From a virus: a stretch of 50,932 bases of DNA. Under the pieces are notes generated by a model that was not told the origin of the DNA, did no database searches, and saw nothing but the letters and a program-made list of their open reading frames with translations. The DNA is taken from the IMG/VR virus record IMGVR_UViG_3300042391_000121, positions 1 to 50,932 of that record; one strand, 5' to 3'. Below, piece by piece: positions 37,497 to 45,474 of this stretch. The translations under genes and the position numbers were made by a program. Positions within the stretch are counted from its first letter, which is position 1; each line of letters starts with the position of its first letter.

Positions 37497-38228
37497 TTAC
37501 TCGTTTGTTTGAATCCTCATCTGAGCTGATTGAACTGCAGACATGTTTTCTGTGTACATTGCTAAATTTTGAACTGTTAAATCTACTAATTCATCTTCTA
37601 AGTATAATTCAAGTTCGCAATTTTGGTTAATTGATGGTTGTCCATCAAAGTCAGTATACCCTACTGAATCAATATACACTGGGTATCTCATATAAGATAT
37701 GTACATCTTACTTGGTGTAAATGTACCATCTGTAAATATACTTATCTCATCAGAAGATATAAAGTTGAATGTCTCTTGATATTCAAAAGAAGGTCTATAA
37801 TGAGTATTGTTTAAAAGCACAGATAAATCACCATGCTTTGCCAAATCCTTATTAATCCATATCTTTCTATCAGTACATCTTCCTTTATTAGCCAAAACAT
37901 ATGAGTCTACATAGAACATATATTTAGGAACTAATAAATCTAAATCAGCAGACCATTGATTTAACTCTGTGTTTTTTAAAGTTAGAGATAGTTCACCATC
38001 AATATAGTTCACTACCAATCTTTGTAGGTCTTCGTAACGCTTTTTAAAAGAGTCAAAGCCCATACCTGAAACTGTACTAAACCCATCAACCTTTTGCTTT
38101 ATAAGCTTTATCTGAGCTTCATTTAAAGCTAAAATTTTGTCTTCTAGGTTAATTTGTTGATGCTCGTTAGTTGATAGTTTATTTAGTTTCTGGTCTATCT
38201 TATATAATAAACTATCTACAGGGATCAT
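37497..38228 (-). CDS. Neck/ring-type structural protein (243 aa)
   Basis: Residues 1-75 are helical with a coiled-coil look (YKIDQKLNKLSTNEHQQINL). The middle is beta-rich with many Tyr and Asp, and the C-terminal 40 residues are helical (LELYLEDELVDLTVQNLAMY). This plan resembles the 244-aa protein at 27516-28250 and fits the ring/gp4-like connector proteins of crAss-like phages. It overlaps its upstream neighbour by 4 nt (ATGA), which suggests translational coupling. The role is inferred from position and shape. Confidence -1.
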   Translation of the reverse strand: MIPVDSLLYKIDQKLNKLSTNEHQQINLEDKILALNEAQIKLIKQKVDGFSTVSGMGFDSFKKRYEDLQRLVVNYIDGELSLTLKNTELNQWSADLDLLVPKYMFYVDSYVLANKGRCTDRKIWINKDLAKHGDLSVLLNNTHYRPSFEYQETFNFISSDEISIFTDGTFTPSKMYISYMRYPVYIDSVGYTDFDGQPSINQNCELELYLEDELVDLTVQNLAMYTENMSAVQSAQMRIQTNE

Positions 38229-39193
38229 ACAGAGGCTAGTTTTTTAAGTTTCAATTTTTGTTCCAAAGTGATCAATGCATCTTGATTATCTTCATCTGCT
38301 AAGAATCTGATTAAATCATCTTCATCTTTTGCAATAGCATGTTCACCTTCATATACTTTGTCATTTGCTTTTATTCTATAAATAGAATGTGCAACTGCTT
38401 GTTTTACTAAATCTTTAATATGGAGTAAGTTTTCACTCATGTCTGCAAATCTGTTAAACACTTCTACAGGATTTAAACCAGCGTGTTTACCATTTTTGAA
38501 TTCAGTTTGTTTTAATAGGTTGTCTACTTGGTTATATACAGACTCTTCTTTAGAATCTTCACTAACTGGTAAACCTAATAATCTTGCTACCTTACGTTTC
38601 TTTTCAGGAGTCATTGCATCAAACTTAACAATAGCCTTGTTGATCAATTGTTTCTTCTTGAAAATCACTTGGTTTTCAATCTCATCATCAGCAACATAAA
38701 ATTGTATATCTGCTGAATATTCACCACGCTCCCATGCTTGATAGCTAGAAGCAATTGTTGGATGAACTCTTAACCATGCAAAAGCTAACTCTTGAGATGG
38801 ATTACTAAAATCAAAGAAGTTATCACCATCCATTAACTTAACAGCTTGTACATGTAGTACATCATCTGTAGATGTAGACAATCCATAGTTCCAAAATTTA
38901 GAACGAGGACCTAAGTCAATATCACCCATAGCAGCTTCAAGTTTAGCTTTCAATGCTGTAACTCTTTCAACTTCTAACTCTCTTTCAAGATTATCACTAA
39001 TGCGTCTAATGTAAGCAGCATTTGGATCAAGACCTGTTCTGTACTGTCCATCAAGTTCTTTATAAGGATACTTGAAAACACCTGTACCAGGAATTCTTGT
39101 TAAGCCTTTCTGTGCAAGACCAGCCTGCATCGTTTGTAACTGAGAATTGTTATACTCTTTTTTTAACGTAGAGATTTTTCCTATCTTACCCAT
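38225..39193 (-). CDS. Capsid-proximal virion protein of unknown function (322 aa)
   Basis: The gene follows the major capsid gene after a structured 168-nt gap. The N-terminus is basic (MGKIGKISTLKKEYNN). Most of the rest is helical and charged, with segments such as FDAMTPEKKRKVARLLGLP and ALITLEQKLKLKKLASV. There is no membrane segment, signal peptide or enzyme motif. The position suggests a head-completion or auxiliary capsid role, but no family is recognised. A leader with AACTACAT directly before the ATG is shared with the scaffold and zinc-ribbon genes. Confidence -1.
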   Translation of the reverse strand: MGKIGKISTLKKEYNNSQLQTMQAGLAQKGLTRIPGTGVFKYPYKELDGQYRTGLDPNAAYIRRISDNLERELEVERVTALKAKLEAAMGDIDLGPRSKFWNYGLSTSTDDVLHVQAVKLMDGDNFFDFSNPSQELAFAWLRVHPTIASSYQAWERGEYSADIQFYVADDEIENQVIFKKKQLINKAIVKFDAMTPEKKRKVARLLGLPVSEDSKEESVYNQVDNLLKQTEFKNGKHAGLNPVEVFNRFADMSENLLHIKDLVKQAVAHSIYRIKANDKVYEGEHAIAKDEDDLIRFLADEDNQDALITLEQKLKLKKLASV

Positions 39194-39220
39194 ATGTAGT
39201 TGTTTTTTATTGGTTTATTT

Positions 39221-39280
39221 GCAGATGGTTCCCATTGAAGGGAATGCGGTGGGGCATGGAGCCCAAACCCATCCATCTGT
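39221..39280 (-). ncRNA. Three-way-junction-like structured RNA after the capsid gene
   Basis: A closing stem CAGATGG/CCATCTG (39222-39228 with 39273-39279) encloses two hairpins: TTCCC/GGGAA (39229-39233 with 39240-39244) and GGGC/GCCC (39252-39255 with 39261-39264). It is 58 nt long, clearly richer in G and C than its surroundings, and would be part of the leader of the 322-aa gene. It is too short and lacks the arms for a tRNA. It may stabilise the capsid mRNA or slow read-through. Confidence -1.
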
Positions 39281-39284
39281 GTAA

Positions 39285-39322
39285 GAAGATTCCCCCTCGT
39301 TGAGGGAGGGGGGAACATCTTC
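39285..39322 (-). terminator. GC-rich hairpin downstream of the capsid gene
   Basis: GAAGAT (39285-39290) pairs with ATCTTC (39317-39322), and TCCCCC inside it pairs with GGGGGA, leaving a small bulge. The stem is very stable, but no T-run follows on the minus strand. It is therefore more likely an attenuator or a 3'-end stabiliser than a classic terminator. A weaker hairpin (39331-39354) lies closer to the capsid stop codon. Confidence -1.
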
Positions 39323-39361
39323 TCTGTGTAGTTTTAAGGATTTTAACCCTTAACTCTTTTA

Positions 39362-40915
39362 TTAGAATTGAGGAATTTCTTCAATCAATACTGTTCTAGA
39401 TAAATCTTCAATGAATACATCACAACGATCTTTCATCCAGATTTCGTATCCTGGGAATTTATTTGCAGAACTCATACCTTGAGACTTAGCAAAGCCTAAG
39501 TGGTGACGAGTACCATCAATATAACCCCAAGTCATAGAAGGAGCACCCTTCATACGTACTTCACGAATGTTGTTGATCATAGAACCATCAGACATTGGAG
39601 ATACATCAAACACCATAAATACTGGAGTTGACTTCTTATTCTGACCAAATTCTAAGTTTGTTTGAGGAAGATCTAATTCTTTCAAGTGGATCAATTCAAC
39701 ACGACCAGTCTCACGTGTAACCATTGCATCAAATGCAAAGTTGTAAGTAATGTGTTGACCTTCTCCTTGTAAATATCTGTTACCAGAATCAGCCATGAAA
39801 GTTAAACCTGAATTCAATGCATCATTCTTTAAAGCTTGTTGGAACACGTCAAAACCAGCTTCGTTAGTGTACATTTTAACTCTACGATCCTTAACATCAA
39901 CACGTCTGTAGAACAAGTCACCAAACACTGAACGAATCAAGTTTGCAGTGAACTCACCACGGTTGTATTGTACTAAGTTACCGTTATTACGCATTCTGTG
40001 GTAAACACCAGCAGATGTACGCTTTAATTCTTGCTTAGAACCATTAGTCTTCACGGTACCAGGCTTAGCCCAGATCATACGCTTAACTTTTAATTCTAAC
40101 ATAGACTTACGCATCCAGAACTCAATAAATGGTTCCCACTTAACATCATTACGAGTTAAAGGTAATTGGTTACGTCTTTGAGGAGCATATACTAAAATGT
40201 CTAAAGCTTTACCAGAAGCATCAACCATCATCTTATCATCAGCCCACTCAGTGATTTTGTGCTCATAACCATATGCAGAACCTAAAGATTCAAACATTGT
40301 GATTTGCTCACCTAAACGAGGAAGACCTAATAAGTCTTGGTCAAATTCACCAATTGCAGCATCAACTAATTCCAATTCAATACCAACTCTTAAGAAGTTA
40401 GGACTAACGAAATCTACAGTTGGATTGTCTGTAACTAAAGTGAAAGTGTATAAGTAACCCATGTTCCAGTTTACTGGATCTTTGATTACATAGAAACGAG
40501 GACCATACTGACGAGTACCTACAGATACAATTGCATTCTTAGAGAACTCATTAGTATCAATTACTAATTGGAATTCTTGACCATCAATACCTGGCTTGCT
40601 CAGCTCTAAAGTACTTGTTGGAATGTCAATGATTTTAGGGAACTTGTATGGAACTTGTACCTGCCACTTCCAAGCATCACTGTTGTTGTCAATATAGTAA
40701 GGAGTGCTCTTGTTAATCATGTCCAAGAAGTCATTACTGTAAAGAGAGCTTTGAGTATACAAACTGATAATTTTCTTATCATAATCTGCTGGCTCTGTAG
40801 AGTGAAAGCTTTCCAAGTGGTTAGCATCTGTTAATTTACCTACAGCACGCTTGTCCATAGAAGCTACTCTTGCGTAAGTAAAACCAGTTAAACCTGGAAT
40901 TGTTTGAATTGCCAT
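39362..40915 (-). CDS. Major capsid protein candidate (HK97-type, crAss-like; 517 aa)
   Basis: Position and size fit the crAss-like major capsid protein (about 490-520 aa), right after the scaffold-like gene. The N-terminus (TIPGLTGFTYARVASMDKR) is followed by a charged helix (residues 28-60) and then by mixed alpha/beta sequence with basic-aromatic segments (VGTRQYGPRFYVIKDPVNW) that fit a P-domain/A-domain layout. Codon choice here is more even than in neighbouring genes, with more GC-ending codons, as is usual for the most highly made protein. An A/T-rich leader and a strong hairpin cluster downstream also fit heavy expression. Residues 11-18 are identical to residues 71-78 of the 857-aa cargo protein. 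Confidence -1.
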   Translation of the reverse strand: MAIQTIPGLTGFTYARVASMDKRAVGKLTDANHLESFHSTEPADYDKKIISLYTQSSLYSNDFLDMINKSTPYYIDNNSDAWKWQVQVPYKFPKIIDIPTSTLELSKPGIDGQEFQLVIDTNEFSKNAIVSVGTRQYGPRFYVIKDPVNWNMGYLYTFTLVTDNPTVDFVSPNFLRVGIELELVDAAIGEFDQDLLGLPRLGEQITMFESLGSAYGYEHKITEWADDKMMVDASGKALDILVYAPQRRNQLPLTRNDVKWEPFIEFWMRKSMLELKVKRMIWAKPGTVKTNGSKQELKRTSAGVYHRMRNNGNLVQYNRGEFTANLIRSVFGDLFYRRVDVKDRRVKMYTNEAGFDVFQQALKNDALNSGLTFMADSGNRYLQGEGQHITYNFAFDAMVTRETGRVELIHLKELDLPQTNLEFGQNKKSTPVFMVFDVSPMSDGSMINNIREVRMKGAPSMTWGYIDGTRHHLGFAKSQGMSSANKFPGYEIWMKDRCDVFIEDLSRTVLIEEIPQF

Positions 40916-40951
40916 TTTTTTATTTTTTTAATTAATGTTTATTGAAATTGT

Positions 40952-42238
40952 TTATTGAAACCATGAGTTAGCTTTGACTGGTTGTTTAGATTTCACAGCA
41001 CTTTTACTAACCTGTCTGGCTACCTCACCAAACAATTCATTTGACTTTTTGGTGACACCATTCTTTTGAATCGTAGAAAGTGTAGGATCTTTTTCCAAGA
41101 TCTTAAGTAAAAGAGCAACTTTCACTTTTCTTTCATGATTCTCAGGACGTTTAAGTTCTAGAATAGTACGATCAAAGTCTGTTAATGTTTCACCAGAATT
41201 TGTCTTGTACTTATCTGTTACTAAGAAATCTTGTAGTTCACCAGCCAGTTTTGGATTAAGAGGAATACCATCAAACTCTTTTGCTTTTAGCTTGTCTTGT
41301 AACACTTGGGTTACATTATTAGCATATTGCTGTTTATATTGAGCTTGTTGTTGTAATTGTACTTCTTTCTCTTGTTCCATTTTTTGAAGCTTTACAGCTT
41401 CTTTCTTTACTAAGACCTTGTGATGCTTTGTAGCAACACTTTCAAGATCTCCGTAGTTCTTAAGTCTTTCAACTTCAGATGTAACATCTTCAGGATCAAA
41501 TCCTTGATCAGCTAAAGCTTGTTTAATTACAGAAACCTGATTTGCTTCTTGTGCAAGATCCATTTCAGCAAATGATTGAATTTGGTTATATGTACCAAAG
41601 TAATCTTTAGGATCAACTCCTTTTACAAATATGGCATCAAATGCATTACGATAATCTTCTCCAAATTGACCAATGAAGTTATCAACCACTTCAATAGCTC
41701 CTTTCTTTTTCTCAGCATTAAACTTCTCTAAGAATTGTTCTGGAGTTGTAATTGGTTCTTCTTCTTCATCTTCTCCTTGAGTGAATACACCCAGTTTGAA
41801 AAGGTCTTTAGATAAAGATGAAAATGTTGACTCAGGAGCATCATCTCCTTCCTCTTCATCAGCATCATCTTGTTTACTATCTTGTTTACTAGTTTTTGCA
41901 ACTGGTTGATTATCAGTATCTTCTGAATCATCACCATCTTCTTCATCGTCTCCACCTAATAAGAAGTCTGTTAAAGATTTCTTTTCATCAGGTTTTTTAT
42001 CAGAAGTGTCATCACTAGAATTGTCTGCATCAGGTTTTTTACCTGAATTTGCAGAAGTAGTTTTTTTATCAGGAGCAGGAGGGGGAGTGTCATTAATATC
42101 CTTAATGTCATCAGGATTAGATGTAGCACTATCAGGGCCCATTAAATCGTTTAACAATTCAGCGTTGCCCATTCCCATTTCCATTGTATCTTGGATACTA
42201 AAGTTCCCAAAACCTGGATTATCTAGATTTTCAGCCAT
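40952..42238 (-). CDS. Scaffolding-type acidic protein (428 aa)
   Basis: Residues about 40-155 are a low-complexity acidic, Ser/Lys-rich region (GGDDEEDGDDSEDTDNQ and similar). Residues 165-380 are helical and Gln/Lys-rich, and the end is basic (KSAVKSKQPVKANSWFQ). A disordered acidic start, a helical core and a basic C-terminal tail are typical of phage scaffolding proteins, as is the position directly before the major capsid gene. No protease motif is visible. It is the first gene after the promoter at 42270-42300. Confidence -1.
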   Translation of the reverse strand: MAENLDNPGFGNFSIQDTMEMGMGNAELLNDLMGPDSATSNPDDIKDINDTPPPAPDKKTTSANSGKKPDADNSSDDTSDKKPDEKKSLTDFLLGGDDEEDGDDSEDTDNQPVAKTSKQDSKQDDADEEEGDDAPESTFSSLSKDLFKLGVFTQGEDEEEEPITTPEQFLEKFNAEKKKGAIEVVDNFIGQFGEDYRNAFDAIFVKGVDPKDYFGTYNQIQSFAEMDLAQEANQVSVIKQALADQGFDPEDVTSEVERLKNYGDLESVATKHHKVLVKKEAVKLQKMEQEKEVQLQQQAQYKQQYANNVTQVLQDKLKAKEFDGIPLNPKLAGELQDFLVTDKYKTNSGETLTDFDRTILELKRPENHERKVKVALLLKILEKDPTLSTIQKNGVTKKSNELFGEVARQVSKSAVKSKQPVKANSWFQ

Positions 42239-42269
42239 ATGTAGTTGAGTTTTAATTGGTTTTGTAATG

Positions 42270-42300
42270 TAAAAGTATACTATAGTAAATTAATATCAAA
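42270..42300 (-). promoter_or_regulatory. Bacteroidota-type promoter for scaffold and capsid genes
   Basis: On the minus strand this reads TTTG, 19 nt, TACTTTTA, differing from TTTG-N19-TAnnTTTG only in the last base. It lies 30 nt before the scaffold start codon in a 120-nt gap that otherwise holds no gene. A dedicated start here would raise capsid and scaffold output above that of terminase and portal. Confidence -1.
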
Positions 42301-42358
42301 GAGATGAAGCTCTATATAGATCATTATTTAAGATAATATAGCATTAATATTTTTTACT

Positions 42359-42889
42359 CTAATCTAATTTATTAATAAAGTTGTCATTTATAAGTCTAAT
42401 GCTTCTTATTGGAGCTAGGTCAGTGAGTGTAACTTGTTGAACTTCAACCCCCCACTTCTTAGCTTCCACCCTCACTTTCTTAGTAAGAGTGTTATCAATT
42501 TCAGCATCTGTACACTCATCTAATGTCATAGACATAATGACATTTTTAATGATAGCTTGTGCCATATCTGATATAGCATCTTGAGCATCCCAAACTTCTA
42601 ATAAGAATATTTTAACGTCAGCTATCTTATATTTAATCAATCCTTTCACAACAATATTCTGTTTATCTGCTGTATACAAAGATTGTGCATCAAGACTTAA
42701 TGTTGTAGTGACAACATGCTGGTCAATCACCTCGTCAAACATTGGAATTTTCAAATGTATTCCAGGTTCAAGAACTTTTTTAAATTTTCCAAACCTAAGT
42801 AATACAGCTTTCTCGTAATCTCTTATTATAATTATTGGGGTTAGTTGTAACCACCAATTAGATATAATCTCAATCAGTTTATCAAACAT
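42359..42889 (-). CDS. SPFH / stomatin-like protein (176 aa)
   Basis: A hydrophobic N-terminus (residues 9-22, ISNWWLQLTPIIII) is followed by YEKAVLLRFGKFKKVLEPG and HLKIPMFDEV, the opening signature of the stomatin/prohibitin (SPFH, band 7) domain. The domain continues through TTTLSLDAQSLYTADKQNIVV and ends in a helical stretch with WGVEVQQVTLTDL, another conserved stomatin segment. It lacks the long C-terminal coiled coil of bacterial slipins. SPFH proteins sit at membranes as oligomers and often control FtsH-type proteases. Here it stands between portal and scaffold, 2 nt after the portal stop. Possible roles are a membrane platform for assembly or host protease control; both are inference. 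Confidence -1.
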   Translation of the reverse strand: MFDKLIEIISNWWLQLTPIIIIRDYEKAVLLRFGKFKKVLEPGIHLKIPMFDEVIDQHVVTTTLSLDAQSLYTADKQNIVVKGLIKYKIADVKIFLLEVWDAQDAISDMAQAIIKNVIMSMTLDECTDAEIDNTLTKKVRVEAKKWGVEVQQVTLTDLAPIRSIRLINDNFINKLD

Positions 42890-42891
42890 AA

Positions 42892-45474
42892 CTATTTAGT
42901 TTTCTTGTTCGCCCTACCTTTAGCATTCTCTTTAGCAATAGCTAAATCATTTGCTTGATTCTCTCTAGATACTTTTAACTTTTCTTTTTCTACTTCAAGT
43001 TTTTGTAAAGCTAATGTATTTTTAGATTGAATATCGTTCATTTTTAATTGATAATCATTAGCAGCTTTTGTTTGTTCACGCATTAATTTATCAACTTCTA
43101 AAGCATCAGGAACTCCATTTATGTCTGTATCTGGTAATCCCCCTTTAGATTCAGCAGAAATAATAGCAATTTCTTTCTTATTAATTCTGTCTAATGCATT
43201 TTGATAATCATCATGAGCTATTTTTTCAGCTTGCATTTGTTTAGCACTTTCAATAGCTGCCATAGATTGCTGTTGCTGTTGCTCAAGTTCTTGTTGCTTT
43301 TGTTGCATTTGTTGATCTTGCATTTGATCTTGACGATCTTTAAGTGTCTTAAACACCTTCTTCATCTGACGTACAGAGTTAGTGCTGTAAAGCTCAATGA
43401 TATCATGTAATGAACCACCGTTTTGTAAAACAGCTTGAGATAAGCCTCTAATTTCATTAAACATTTTCTGATCTTCTGGTCTATTAGTTAAATACACTTT
43501 AAGATCACGGAACTTAAGATCTGTACCATTCACTTGTACAAATGCAGATTCTCCTTCGTTAGTAATATATGAAATAGTTGACTCAGGTTTTTTAGCTTCT
43601 ACATATAGTGATGCATCAATTATAGCTTGATAAAGCTGACCTAATACGTATTCATGTGCAACAAATATAGGCTCAGTTTGAGAATATGATTGTGTAATAG
43701 CAGTGTTAGTACCTGTAGCTGATTCACTAGCTGAAATAGATCCCATACGTTGTCTAGACATACCTATCAATTCCCAACACTCATTCTTTAATTGTTGAGC
43801 TAGTGTATATCTAGATTGGATCTCTTGCGTACGTGTAAGATCAATATCACGGAACTGGTTAAATGATGATGGGCTCTTCAAATTTTCTGGAGAGTCATCA
43901 ATAAACATTACACCACGGTTACGTGCTTCCATTTCCCATACATCAAGAGCATCTTGAGCATCTCCATCTTTAGGAATAGGAATATGTCTAATAGATGTTA
44001 AATACACCTTACCAACTTCTTTTTCTAACAGCTTGTATAATTGATTCATACAAACGTTATAAAGAACCTGAAAAGGTTTCATCATATCTACCAAGCTTCT
44101 AGCTTCTGTATTCTTAACTTCATGTACTAATCCAATGATAGGACAATAAGGAAGTAATTTATATGGTTTAATATGATAGATGTCTGGACCAATCTTAACT
44201 CCTTGGTACCATTCATTAATCCATCCCCACTCTAACGATTGTTGTGTAGGAATAGTTCCAGATTTGTAGTTTTCATCTACTAGTAAAGATTGCTCATTAC
44301 CTAACTCATCTAAGTAAATTAATTTACCAATCTTCTTTTTAGAAATCCAATATGTACGTACAACAACATACTTGTAACCAAATGAACTAACATTAGATGT
44401 AAGACCTAAGAAGTCTTGTAAGCCATCATTGTTCTCTTTCATTTCAGACTCAATTACCATTCTTGTTTGTAACACTAATGGATCATATGTATCATATTGT
44501 ACTGAATCAATACCTGGAATAGCATTAGGATTACCTAGATTAGATTCACGTACGTTAATCAAACCATAGTCTTGTAATGAACTACGTAAGTGATCAATCT
44601 CTTCTTTAGTGATATCAGGGAACGTTTCAATAATCTCAGATAGTTCCATCACCATAACTGTACCAGCAGCATATGCTCCTTGTGCACGTCCTGAAGGATC
44701 TGAAATATATTTTCTATCTGGTGTAGTTAAGAAGAATGTATTCTTAGGGTTAGCCACCTCAATATTAAATCCAACTTTTGAGTTATCTTCATATACATGA
44801 TAGAACTCTCTAGAAGAAATTAATAAATCTCTAAACGCATCTTCACTTTTTTCTTTTAAAATAAACTCAGCTTTCTGAGCTGTTAATACATGATTAGCCC
44901 ACTTCTCTGCAACAGATGTATAAGAATCAAGTTGATCTTTTACATCCTCCATTGTCATTTTTTGCAAGTCTTCGTCAGAGATTTCTTCTCCTTTTAAATC
45001 AGCTTGTTCTTGTATTTTAGACTGAGCTTGATTAATTACATAATCTTGTAATATACTTGTTTTAAATTCAAGCTCTTCAGACTTACTATCATCATCAAAT
45101 GCCTTCACACGGAAAGCATCTGGACGTTTAGAAATCTCACCTACTAATTCATTAATAGGTGTTGTCATTATAGAATAATGTTTTACATATGCAGGAAGCT
45201 GTAAATCAGCTGTTAGCATATCTGTAAAACTTCTCACCTCAGGTTCTTGGTAAAAATCCTCATGTCTTAAAATACCCTTAACAAGATCGTAGTTCTTAAC
45301 AAACGTATCACGGTTCTTTACATACTCAGCGTAAGCTTTGTTTGCAAAGTAGTCCATTGTATTCTTTATCCAACTCTCATCCATCTTTTCCTTCTCAGTT
45401 TTAAACTGATCAGGGAAGATGTTTAAATAGGCATACCTAATTGTTGCGTCTTTTGTATATCTTATAATTGCCAT
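42892..45474 (-). CDS. Portal protein (860 aa)
   Basis: It directly follows the terminase with a one-base stop/start overlap (TAATG), is of the large size usual in crAss-like phages (about 800 aa), and has a long alpha/beta body with segments such as RSLVDMMKPFQVLYNVCMNQ that fit portal stem and wing helices. The last 180 residues are a Gln-rich coiled coil (MQDQQMQQKQQELEQQQQQS) and other charged helices, as expected for a barrel or core region. At about 778-792 lies LPDTDINGVPDALEV, a DxDxxGxxDxxE loop like those that bind calcium in dockerin and thrombospondin-3 repeats. It forms the dodecameric DNA entry ring at one capsid vertex. Confidence -1.
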   Translation of the reverse strand: MAIIRYTKDATIRYAYLNIFPDQFKTEKEKMDESWIKNTMDYFANKAYAEYVKNRDTFVKNYDLVKGILRHEDFYQEPEVRSFTDMLTADLQLPAYVKHYSIMTTPINELVGEISKRPDAFRVKAFDDDSKSEELEFKTSILQDYVINQAQSKIQEQADLKGEEISDEDLQKMTMEDVKDQLDSYTSVAEKWANHVLTAQKAEFILKEKSEDAFRDLLISSREFYHVYEDNSKVGFNIEVANPKNTFFLTTPDRKYISDPSGRAQGAYAAGTVMVMELSEIIETFPDITKEEIDHLRSSLQDYGLINVRESNLGNPNAIPGIDSVQYDTYDPLVLQTRMVIESEMKENNDGLQDFLGLTSNVSSFGYKYVVVRTYWISKKKIGKLIYLDELGNEQSLLVDENYKSGTIPTQQSLEWGWINEWYQGVKIGPDIYHIKPYKLLPYCPIIGLVHEVKNTEARSLVDMMKPFQVLYNVCMNQLYKLLEKEVGKVYLTSIRHIPIPKDGDAQDALDVWEMEARNRGVMFIDDSPENLKSPSSFNQFRDIDLTRTQEIQSRYTLAQQLKNECWELIGMSRQRMGSISASESATGTNTAITQSYSQTEPIFVAHEYVLGQLYQAIIDASLYVEAKKPESTISYITNEGESAFVQVNGTDLKFRDLKVYLTNRPEDQKMFNEIRGLSQAVLQNGGSLHDIIELYSTNSVRQMKKVFKTLKDRQDQMQDQQMQQKQQELEQQQQQSMAAIESAKQMQAEKIAHDDYQNALDRINKKEIAIISAESKGGLPDTDINGVPDALEVDKLMREQTKAANDYQLKMNDIQSKNTLALQKLEVEKEKLKVSRENQANDLAIAKENAKGRANKKTK

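Noticed and set aside
39221-39280. Structured segment considered as a tRNA
   Set aside because: It has only about 58 nt, no anticodon arm of proper size and no T-arm consensus.
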